Shown: in pieces, positions 1-4,537 of the stretch
How positions within the stretch are numbered: the stretch's first letter is position 1
How the letters are laid out: the number at the start of each line of letters is the position of its first letter
Source: Candidatus Moranbacteria bacterium CG_4_9_14_3_um_filter_42_9
GTDB lineage: Bacteria; Patescibacteriota; Minisyncoccia; Moranbacterales; UBA2206
Direction of reading: 5' to 3'
Assembly (NCBI GenBank): GCA_002790635.1
Contig: PFVN01000096.1
Location: 1-12,251, forward strand
DNA: 12,251 nt
Made by a program: the position numbers and the translations under genes
The notes under the pieces: model-generated
Told to the model about the DNA's origin: nothing
The model's database searches: none
What the model saw: the letters and a program-made list of their open reading frames with translations, nothing else

Positions 1-6
1 CGGGTC

Positions 7-957
7 ATGAGTTCCGGTGATTTGCTGAAGATGGAAACGGACAAGATATCGGCCGATCTGGAAGAGGAGAAAGCGGTGGGGAAAAAGGTTCGGAAGAAAA
101 AAGAAGTAGCGGATATTCCGGAAGAAGCTTCTTCCGATTTGGTGCAGATGTATCTTAGAGAAATCGGACGGGTAGAGCTATTGAAATCGGAAGAAGAAGT
201 GAGTTTGGCCAAGCGGATAGAAAAAAGCGATCCGGTGGCCAAACAAAAATTGACGGAAGCTAATTTGCGTCTGGTGGTTTCGATCGCCAAAAAATATGTC
301 GGACGGTCGCACAATTTGTCGCTCCTGGATCTTATCCAGGAAGGCAATATCGGTCTTTTTCGAGCGGTAGAAAAATTCGATTATCGCAAAGGCTATAAGT
401 TTTCTACCTATGCTACCTGGTGGATCCGTCAAGCTATCACGCGGGCACTGGCTGACCAATCCAGGACCATCCGCATTCCGGTGCATATGGTGGAAACGAT
501 CAACAAATATACGCAAATTACGCGCCGCTTGGTGCAGGATTTGGGTCGCGAACCGTTACCGGAAGAAGTCGCGGTGGAAATGGGGTTGGAAGTGGACAAA
601 ATTCGCCACATCATGAAAATTTCCCAAGAAACCGTGCCCTTGGAAACTCCCGTGGGCGACAGTGACGATGACAGCGTTTTGGGAGATTTTATCGAAGATA
701 CGGAAACCATTATGCCTAATCAGTCGGCGGCGCGGAAACTCTTGAAAGATCATATCGTGGAAGTCTTGAACGCGCTAACTCCCCGGGAACAAAAAATTCT
801 GAAAATCCGGTTCGGATTGGAAGATGGAGTGGTGCACACGTTGGAAGAAGTCGGGCAGGAGTTCGGTGTGACGCGTGAGCGCATCCGGCAGATCGAGGCT
901 AAGGCTTTGGAAAAAATCCGCGATCAAGGAATGATCAAAAAGCTCAGAGATTATTAG
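7..957 (+). CDS. rpoD: RNA polymerase primary sigma factor RpoD (sigma-70), N-terminus possibly incomplete
   Basis: This is the housekeeping sigma factor, which directs RNA polymerase to -10/-35 promoters. Of the 316 visible residues, 1-43 are a charged, poorly conserved tail. Region 1.2 starts at about 44 ([11 protein letters not shown]). Region 2 covers about 78-155, including the polymerase- and -10-binding stretch [14 protein letters not shown] at 131-144. Region 3 covers about 156-235. Region 4 is at about 255-305, with the helix-turn-helix that reads the -35 element ([20 protein letters not shown]). The protein ends in KKLRDY, close to the usual RpoD C-terminus. The ATG at 7 is only the first one visible: codons 1-6 are open in the same frame, so a region 1.1 may extend beyond the window. 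A strong terminator follows at 1003. The family identity is certain; only the start is open. Confidence 0.96.
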   Translation: MSSGDLLKMETDKISADLEEEKAVGKKVRKKKEVADIPEEASSDLVQMYLREIGRVELLKSEEEVSLAKRIEKSDPVAKQKLTEANLRLVVSIAKKYVGRSHNLSLLDLIQEGNIGLFRAVEKFDYRKGYKFSTYATWWIRQAITRALADQSRTIRIPVHMVETINKYTQITRRLVQDLGREPLPEEVAVEMGLEVDKIRHIMKISQETVPLETPVGDSDDDSVLGDFIEDTETIMPNQSAARKLLKDHIVEVLNALTPREQKILKIRFGLEDGVVHTLEEVGQEFGVTRERIRQIEAKALEKIRDQGMIKKLRDY

Positions 958-959
958 AT

Positions 960-987
960 TTGATTATTTTAGATAATCTGATATAAT
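960..987 (+). promoter_or_regulatory. Candidate sigma-70 promoter just after rpoD
   Basis: TTGATT at 960-965 and a perfect TATAAT at 982-987 are separated by 16 nt. The expected transcription start near 994 lies only a few bases before the hairpin terminator at 1003-1026. The promoter would therefore make a very short RNA unless polymerase reads through toward the tRNA-Asn locus. The match could be fortuitous in this AT-rich spacer. Confidence 0.4.
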
Positions 988-1002
988 CAATTTGTTAAAT
1001 TT

Positions 1003-1026
1003 AGCCGATTACTCGGCTTTATTTTT
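1003..1026 (+). terminator. Rho-independent terminator of rpoD
   Basis: The 6-bp stem AGCCGA (1003-1008) / TCGGCT (1013-1018) has a 4-nt loop and is followed by a T-rich tail to 1026. It lies 45 nt after the rpoD stop codon. Confidence 0.8.
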
Positions 1027-1044
1027 GAAAAATAAACATCACGC

Positions 1045-1064
1045 ATGGAGCAGTTTCCCCCAAG
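1045..1064 (+). repeat. Remnant of a further tRNA-Asn 5' exon copy
   Basis: GAGCAGTTTCC at 1048-1058 matches 1188-1198 exactly. After one substitution, CCA at 1060-1062 matches as well. The segment thus joins part of the tRNA 5' exon (AGCAGTT) to the beginning of the hairpin insertion found at 1196-1225. The preceding ATGG at 1045-1048 also fits the D-loop of the tRNA. It is too short to be functional and looks like an older, eroded copy. Confidence 0.5.
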
Positions 1065-1131
1065 TTTTTAAACTTTGGCTTAAGACTCTTTCTCAAGTCA
1101 AAAATTGAAAATTTAATATTCCGCGGTAGCT

Positions 1132-1159
1132 TCAGCCAAAGGCTGACCACCAGAGGTGG
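1132..1159 (+). repeat. Double-hairpin insertion 1
   Basis: Two adjacent perfect hairpins with 3-nt loops: TCAGCC-AAA-GGCTGA (1132-1146) and CCACC-AGA-GGTGG (1147-1159). They sit between bases 12 and 13 of the duplicated tRNA exon with no loss of exon bases. The design, a T...GCC/GGC...GA hairpin followed by a CCA...TGG hairpin, is the same as in insertion 3. Confidence 0.75.
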
Positions 1160-1164
1160 CAATG

Positions 1165-1184
1165 CCGTGTCCGCCTCGGGCGGA
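1165..1184 (+). repeat. Hairpin insertion 2
   Basis: Five leading bases (CCGTG) are followed by the perfect 6-bp hairpin TCCGCC-TCG-GGCGGA (1170-1184). The stem is identical to that of the first hairpin of insertion 3; only the loop differs. It lies in the D-loop part of the duplicated exon. Confidence 0.7.
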
Positions 1185-1195
1185 GTAGAGCAGTT

Positions 1196-1225
1196 TCCGC
1201 CAGAGGCGGACCAGCCTTCGGATGG
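1196..1225 (+). repeat. Double-hairpin insertion 3
   Basis: TCCGCC-AGA-GGCGGA (1196-1210) is followed by CCAGCC-TTC-GGATGG (1211-1225), the latter with one mismatched pair. It splits the anticodon-stem part of the duplicated exon. Its beginning recurs at 1056-1062 after the same tRNA bases, which suggests the insertion predates at least one duplication of the locus. Confidence 0.75.
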
Positions 1226-1250
1226 GACTGTAAAAGTTTAATTTTAAAAA

Positions 1251-1496
1251 ATGTTTACAGTTTATATTTTAAGAAGTCTAAAAAATAAAAAACGATATAT
1301 TGGCTATACTTCAAAAGATTCCTTCATACGGCTGAATGAACATAGTCGAGGATGTAATAAGTGGGCGAGAAAAAACAAGCCATTTGTTATAATTTATTCC
1401 GAAGAGTTTACTGATAAAAAAGAAGCAATAAAACGAGAGAATTTTTTGAAGTCTGGTCAGGGCAGAAAATGGCTAGATGAAAATGTTGAAAACTAA
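1251..1496 (+). CDS. Small GIY-YIG nuclease family protein (UPF0213/YhbQ type)
   Basis: An 81-residue protein that is one complete GIY-YIG nuclease domain. The VYIL strand has the first motif tyrosine at Y5 and the YIG motif is at 16-18. R27 sits in the helix after it (IRLNEH), and the probable metal-binding glutamate is E63 (AIKRENFLKSGQGR). GIY-YIG domains cut DNA using a metal ion; very short stand-alone versions like this have poorly known roles. There is no extra DNA-binding domain. The gene is about 30% GC by hand count, clearly poorer than rpoD or the genes from 4.5 kb on, which suggests separate origin. It starts 19 nt after the duplicated tRNA 5' exon and ends 6 nt before the intact tRNA-Asn. 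No Shine-Dalgarno is visible before the ATG. A homing role for the neighbouring intron is an inference from position. Confidence 0.85.
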   Translation: MFTVYILRSLKNKKRYIGYTSKDSFIRLNEHSRGCNKWARKNKPFVIIYSEEFTDKKEAIKRENFLKSGQGRKWLDENVEN

Positions 1497-1502
1497 ATAT
1501 AT

Positions 1503-1782
1503 TCCGCGGTAGCTCAATGGTAGAGCAGTTGACTGTGAGATAAGCGCAGCTCTTTTGGGAAACTGAAAGATAAACTTTTCGGGATAACGGTGAAAGCTAA
1601 GTCCTTCGGGATAAGCCAATACCGTGGGAACCTCGACGTATTGTCGAGGGCGCCGTAGAGACTAGATACCGAAATGCCTAAATCATTTTTATGATACGGC
1701 AAAGATATAGTCCACCCTTATTGGAAACAGTGAGAAAAGTGTAATCAATTGGTTGCAGGTTCGAGTCCTGCCCGCGGAGCCA
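1503..1782 (+). tRNA. tRNA-Asn (GUU) interrupted by a group I intron
   Basis: The 5' exon is 1503-1536 and the 3' exon 1742-1782, with the CCA end encoded at 1780-1782. Joined, they form a complete cloverleaf. The acceptor stem is TCCGCGG/CCGCGGA and the D stem GCTC/GAGC. The anticodon stem is GTTGA/TCAAT with loop CTGTTAA, there is a 5-nt variable loop, and the T stem GCAGG/CCTGC has loop TTCGAGT. The anticodon is GUU; the U1-A72 pair and G73 also fit tRNA-Asn. The intron separates the second and third anticodon bases. Read unspliced, the loop would falsely suggest GUG (His). No clear promoter lies directly upstream; the preceding 250 nt are the GIY-YIG gene, so the tRNA may be transcribed from further upstream. 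Confidence 0.92.
1537..1741 (+). ncRNA. Group I self-splicing intron in tRNA-Asn
   Basis: This 205-nt ribozyme has no internal reading frame of note. P1 pairs CUGU at the end of the 5' exon (1533-1536) with GCAG (1546-1549), giving the required U-G pair at the splice site, and the intron ends in G (1741). P4 is ACGGU (1587-1591) with ACCGU (1621-1625). P5 carries a UCC-UUCG-GGA arm (1602-1611). A 7-bp hairpin at 1631-1649 fits the P6 extension. P7 is GACUA (1660-1664) with UAGUC (1708-1712), the latter inside AAGAUAUAGUCC, a classic group I core motif. P8 is AUCAU/AUGAU (1682-1695). P9 is UUAUUG/CAGUGA with a GAAA loop (1718-1733). It removes itself from the pre-tRNA with a guanosine cofactor. 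The small size and anticodon-loop site resemble the IC3 tRNA introns of cyanobacteria and proteobacteria; the subgroup was assigned by eye. Confidence 0.93.
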
Positions 1783-1788
1783 AACTAA

Positions 1789-1818
1789 AATAATCCCGAG
1801 CGCTCGGGATTATTTTTT
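1789..1818 (+). terminator. Terminator after tRNA-Asn, probably bidirectional
   Basis: The arms AATAATCCCGAG (1789-1800) and CTCGGGATTATT (1803-1814) form a long perfect stem followed by a T run to 1818. The A-rich left flank gives a weaker T tail on the minus strand, so the same hairpin can also end the minus-strand operon whose last gene stops at 1861. Confidence 0.9.
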
Positions 1819-1860
1819 ATTGTAGAAAAAAGCAATGATTTTTTCTGGCGATTAGGCCCT

Positions 1861-2256
1861 CTAGCGACTTGCCTTTTTGGCCACTTTGGCTACCCGGGCG
1901 GCATCTTTAGCCAGATCTTGTTTGGCAGACATGGCCAACTTACTCATTGACTTCCAGTGTTTTTTGAGATCGGCCGCCAACGCGTCAATCTCGGGCTGAC
2001 TCGCTTTTTTCCCTTTCTTATATTCCTTAGCCACTGTGTCAATAATCTCCCGATAGATCGGTTCGGTGATTTCGCGCGCGGTTTCCAGTTTCTCTACAAC
2101 CTCGCCTTTCATCTTGATGGCCCAGGCCTTGGCCTGTTGCCGACGCTGCTTACCTTTTGGCCCGAACAAGAAATAGGCCGTTGCCGCGAGTCCGGCCAGG
2201 CTGGCACCAATCACTGCCGCTTTGACCGCAGTCGCCTTGTTTATCTTGCTTGGCAT
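1861..2256 (-). CDS. YtxH-like small membrane-anchored protein (hypothetical)
   Basis: A 131-residue protein with one N-terminal membrane segment at about 11-31 (VKAAVIGASLAGLAATAYFL). After it comes a basic stop-transfer stretch (GPKGKQRRQ) and a long Ala/Lys/Glu-rich tail that should be helical or coiled coil and ends in KKASR. This is the shape of YtxH-type proteins: a membrane anchor plus an apolipoprotein-like helical tail of unknown role, often stress-linked. The family assignment rests on shape and composition, not on a diagnostic motif. It is the last gene of the likely minus-strand operon, 31 nt after the preceding one, with a terminator downstream. The ATG is preceded by an A/T-rich leader without a Shine-Dalgarno. 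Confidence 0.6.
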   Translation of the reverse strand: MPSKINKATAVKAAVIGASLAGLAATAYFLFGPKGKQRRQQAKAWAIKMKGEVVEKLETAREITEPIYREIIDTVAKEYKKGKKASQPEIDALAADLKKHWKSMSKLAMSAKQDLAKDAARVAKVAKKASR

Positions 2257-2287
2257 AAAATTTGTATTAAAAAATTATTATTTCTGA

Positions 2288-2563
2288 TCATTTTGGCTCT
2301 ATGTCTTTCTTAGCAGCTCGTCTTCTGCTACGTGCCGGCGGAAAGAACAACCGGAAAATCATATTGTCCTCCAGCCTATCTTTGAGCTCAAACACAAACT
2401 CTTCTGATTCTCTGAAATGATCCTGGAGTTTCTCGGAAATCTGATAGAGATTTTTGCCCGCCTTGATGAAATAAAAAAGAACAATACAAAACATAACTGT
2501 CAGCACTACTGATGCAACAGAAGATATAAAAAAGAAAATATCCGCTTTCACCACTGTTTCCAT
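2288..2563 (-). CDS. Hypothetical single-pass membrane protein
   Basis: A 91-residue protein, not recognised. A short N-terminus (METVVKAD) leads into a strongly hydrophobic segment at about 9-32 (IFFFISSVASVVLTVMFCIV). A helical, charged stretch follows (ISEKLQDHFRESEEFVFELKDRLEDN), then a basic C-terminus rich in Arg/Lys. The overall shape resembles DUF948-like proteins. The frame is open upstream to an ATG at 2623, but that start would overlap the GlsB-family gene by 26 nt, so the ATG at 2563 is preferred. It lies in the middle of a four-gene row of small membrane proteins. Confidence 0.6.
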   Translation of the reverse strand: METVVKADIFFFISSVASVVLTVMFCIVLFYFIKAGKNLYQISEKLQDHFRESEEFVFELKDRLEDNMIFRLFFPPARSRRRAAKKDIEPK

Positions 2564-2597
2564 AGAGGTAGTATACCACACTCCTATCCGCCTGTCT

Positions 2598-2843
2598 TTA
2601 GCGTATAGCTCGCACAATTGCAATCAGCACTACCGCTCCGAGCACAGCCACCAGGAAACTATAAAGATTGAAACCGGTCACGCCACCATACCCCAGAAAA
2701 CTCATCAGCCACCCGCCGAGCACTGCTCCCACAATGCCGACCACGATATTGAGGACGGCGCCTTGCTCTGCATCGGTACCCATGATCATGGATGCAATCC
2801 AACCGGCGATGGCGCCGAAGATGATCCAAAGAATTATACCCAT
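2598..2843 (-). CDS. GlsB/YeaQ/YmgE family stress-response membrane protein
   Basis: An 81-residue, almost entirely hydrophobic protein. It shows the family's glycine-rich pattern: an N-terminal helix IILWIIFGAIAGWIASMIMG, a short polar turn (TDAEQG), then NIVVGIVGAVLGGWLMSFLG and a C-terminal helix ending in RAIR. Length and three-helix layout are normal for the family (formerly 'transglycosylase-associated'). These are inner-membrane proteins linked to stress responses with no proven biochemical role. It lies 18 nt after the YggT-like gene and is probably cotranscribed with it. There is no Shine-Dalgarno; the leader is nearly pure A/T. Confidence 0.9.
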   Translation of the reverse strand: MGIILWIIFGAIAGWIASMIMGTDAEQGAVLNIVVGIVGAVLGGWLMSFLGYGGVTGFNLYSFLVAVLGAVVLIAIVRAIR

Positions 2844-2861
2844 ATATTTTTAATTAATTAA

Positions 2862-3242
2862 TTATTTTTCCTGACTGTCCATTTTGGCCGCGGCTTCCGG
2901 CGTTGAGACCGTCTTGCCCATCAGGAACAGTTTGATGATGCCCAAAGCGATGACCCAGTAGACGAACATGGCCAAAAGCGTCGTCCACTCGAAAACGCTG
3001 CCCATAACCTGCGTCTTTTTGAAGACAGTGAGAAACGGTGCCGCAAAAATATAAGTGGCGCTATAGATGAAAGACGTAAAACCGGCCGCCGCATTGGCGT
3101 CCAATAGCTTCAGAACAAAGCGAAAAGCGAGCAGTATCTCCACGATACCCAGGAGGTACCAAACGATTTGGGTGCCCCGGTAGAGTGGTTTGGTACTTGC
3201 TGAAGTTGAGGAGTCCACATTCTGTGAATTTGAGTAATCCAT
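2862..3242 (-). CDS. YggT family membrane protein
   Basis: A 126-residue protein with a polar, Ser/Thr-rich N-terminus (1-20). A first membrane segment at about 25-46 contains the YggT-like run IVEILLAFRFVLKLL. A more amphipathic segment at about 56-74 ends in APFLTVF, and a last membrane segment lies at about 84-108. The tail is polar. YggT proteins are integral membrane proteins of uncertain role, in other bacteria often near cell-division genes. Here it is the first gene of a four-gene minus-strand row of small membrane proteins. The start is the only sensible ATG. No Shine-Dalgarno is visible in the AT-rich leader. Confidence 0.8.
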   Translation of the reverse strand: MDYSNSQNVDSSTSASTKPLYRGTQIVWYLLGIVEILLAFRFVLKLLDANAAAGFTSFIYSATYIFAAPFLTVFKKTQVMGSVFEWTTLLAMFVYWVIALGIIKLFLMGKTVSTPEAAAKMDSQEK

Positions 3243-3315
3243 ATGATTGTTTGTTAATTTATTATTTGGACCGAATCTTCCTAGGCTGTTTTTAATGATT
3301 AATATAAATCTAAAC

Positions 3316-3477
3316 TCAAGCCTTTTTGATGATAGTTTCCTTGGGTAGATATTTCTTCAAAGCTTCTTCGATCAGGGTGGTCAAGCTCGTTTCCTCGGCG
3401 ATAGCCTGCGCTTTAGCCTGTTTCAGGAGGTTTGGATCCAGAAATAGGGTCACCCGTTTTTTTGCATCGTTTGTCAT
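3316..3477 (-). CDS. Ribbon-helix-helix (CopG/Arc-like) DNA-binding protein, orphan
   Basis: A 53-residue protein with a short strand (KRVTLFLDPNLL) followed by two helices (LLKQAKAQAIAEETS and SLTTLIEEALKKYL). This is the fold of ribbon-helix-helix regulators and many antitoxins. Such proteins bind DNA as dimers through the strand, here with R8, T10 and F12 as likely contact residues. The ATG at 3477 is chosen because the fold begins right after it; an upstream ATG at 3534 would add a Cys-rich hydrophobic stretch unlike the family. No toxin-like partner lies on either side: downstream comes the membrane-protein operon, upstream the flavoprotein pseudogene. Its target is unknown. Confidence 0.75.
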   Translation of the reverse strand: MTNDAKKRVTLFLDPNLLKQAKAQAIAEETSLTTLIEEALKKYLPKETIIKKA

Positions 3478-3580
3478 AGAGCATGTTTTACAAATAAGCG
3501 TTGTTATCAAGTAATACAATGGTAGCAAGTCCATATTTCATTAAGTAGAATTTTTCAGTTAATAATCGCGGCCATTTTAA

Positions 3581-4413
3581 ATTATTAAAAATGAAATAAA
3601 AAATATCCAGCTGGAAAGCGCAACAATTTATGCGGACAAATTTATTCTCTGCGCTGGCGGAAAATCCTATCCACGGACAGGTTCCACCGGCGATGGTTAC
3701 CGGTGGGCGGAGAAATTGGGGCACACAATAACAAAACCGCGGCCGGCCCTGGTTCCGATTAAAATAAAAGAAGACTGGGTAAAAGATTTGCAAGGAGTGA
3801 GCCTCCAAAATGTCGAGCTAAAAGTTTTACAAAAAAATAAAAAGCAGGAAAGTTATTTCGGAGAGATGCTCTTTACGCATTTTGGTCTGAGCGGGCCGCT
3901 TGTTTTGATTGCCAGCCGGCGTATAGGAGAGTTGCTGGAAAACGGCGCAGTGGTGATTGCCATTGATCTGGAGCCGTCTTTAAGTCGTGAACAATTGGAG
4001 GAGAAACTGCGAAAAGATTTTCAAAAAAATATCCATAAAGATTTCAAAAATTATCTGCCGGAGTTGCTGCCGCAAAAAATGGTTGAGGTTATGATAAAAT
4101 TATCCGGGATCGAAGAGAAGAAAAAATTAAATTTCATCACTAGACCGGAAAGACAAGGACTGGTTGTTTTGCTGAAAAATTTGCGGATGACGGTGGAAGG
4201 GGCGCTCGGTTATAAGCAAGCGATCATTACGAGACGAGTGGCGGGGTAGATTTGAAATAAATTGATTCCAAGACCATGCGTTCCAAAATAGTCAAAAATT
4301 TATTTTTTGCTGGTGAAGTTTTGGATTTGGACGGCCCGACCGGCGGATACAATCTGCAAATTTGTTGGAGCACTGGCTACGCCGCCGGAACCTGGGCCGC
4401 CAAAAAACAATAG
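3581..4413 (+). pseudogene. Decayed HI0933/YhiN-type flavoprotein (NAD(P)/FAD-dependent oxidoreductase)
   Basis: Three linked segments give the C-terminal half of an HI0933-family flavoprotein. From 3581 the frame reads YADKFILCAGGKSYP, then TGSTGDGY, then RPALVPI, FGLSGP and LGYKQAIIT, all in the family order. At 4229-4238 the 5-mer ACGAG is doubled, shifting the frame. The +2 frame continues with SGGVDLK, hits TAA at 4258-4260, then reads IDSKTM, FAGEVLDLDGPTGGYNLQ and STGYAAG to TAG at 4411. Intact relatives have about 400 residues with a glycine-rich FAD-binding N-terminus; that part is absent, and an in-frame stop lies at 3578. A 177-residue open stretch (3716-4249, TTG start) is only a fragment of this gene. 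The three separate defects make an active enzyme very unlikely. Confidence 0.88.
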
Positions 4414-4477
4414 TCACGGAGAAAAATTGTGAAGGCCGCGGCAGGGATAATTTTAAAAATAAATTATAGCGCTGTCC

Positions 4478-4506
4478 TTTTCATTTTGGTAAATATGCGG
4501 TAATAT
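4478..4506 (+). promoter_or_regulatory. Candidate promoter of the ABC-F gene
   Basis: TTTTCA (4478-4483), a 17-nt spacer and TAATAT (4501-4506). Transcription would start near 4513, which would leave the ATG at 4505 out of the message and favours the ATG at 4538. The same TTTTCA box with a 17-nt spacer occurs before the MFS gene at 11753. Confidence 0.4.
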
Positions 4507-4537
4507 GGAAACTCAGTGTAATTTTTTTCTTCGTAGG

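Larger units (their letters stand above)
1116..1231 (+). pseudogene. Duplicate tRNA-Asn 5' exon interrupted by three hairpin insertions
   Basis: All 34 bases of the tRNA-Asn 5' exon (1503-1536) recur here in order and without mismatch. They are split into four blocks: 1120-1131 (12 nt), 1160-1164 (5 nt), 1185-1195 (11 nt) and 1226-1231 (6 nt). Between the blocks are insertions of 28, 20 and 30 nt made of short palindromes. The first insertion cuts the D stem, the second lies in the D loop and the third cuts the anticodon stem, so this copy cannot fold as a tRNA. The similarity stops exactly at the position of the group I intron's 5' splice site. Upstream it also extends a little: ATATTCCGCGG is shared, preceded by a similar TTGAAAA stretch. 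No 3' half follows; the GIY-YIG gene starts 19 nt later. Confidence 0.85.

Noticed and set aside
1116..1231. A CRISPR-like or small RNA array made of the hairpins
   Set aside because: The hairpins differ in stem and loop, there are no equal-sized spacers, and the sequence between them aligns base for base with the tRNA-Asn 5' exon.
1503..1540. tRNA-His with anticodon GUG
   Set aside because: The unspliced sequence reads CTGTG in the loop, but the 3' half does not follow. With the group I splice rule (U at the 5' side, terminal G of the intron) the loop becomes CTGTTAA, giving GUU. The acceptor end matches tRNA-Asn, and the extra 5' G of tRNA-His is absent.
1578..1614. Direct repeat TTCGGGATAA (1578-1587 and 1605-1614)
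   Set aside because: Both copies belong to the intron's P2/P5 arms, where UUCG-type loops are expected; the spacing and sequence do not suggest a CRISPR or mobile-element signature.
1514..1702. A minus-strand reading frame across the intron
   Set aside because: It overlaps a structured group I ribozyme and the tRNA exon; no protein family features are visible.
3672..3703. Inverted repeat CCACCGG...CCGGTGG inside the flavoprotein pseudogene
   Set aside because: It falls on the codons of the family motif STGDGYRW, so coding constraint and chance explain it; no T run or second copy supports a terminator or operator.
3716..4249. A stand-alone 177-residue gene
   Set aside because: It starts at an internal TTG in the middle of a conserved HI0933-family stretch (KLGHTI). 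The homologous frame continues upstream to 3581 and, after a 5-bp duplication, downstream to 4413.
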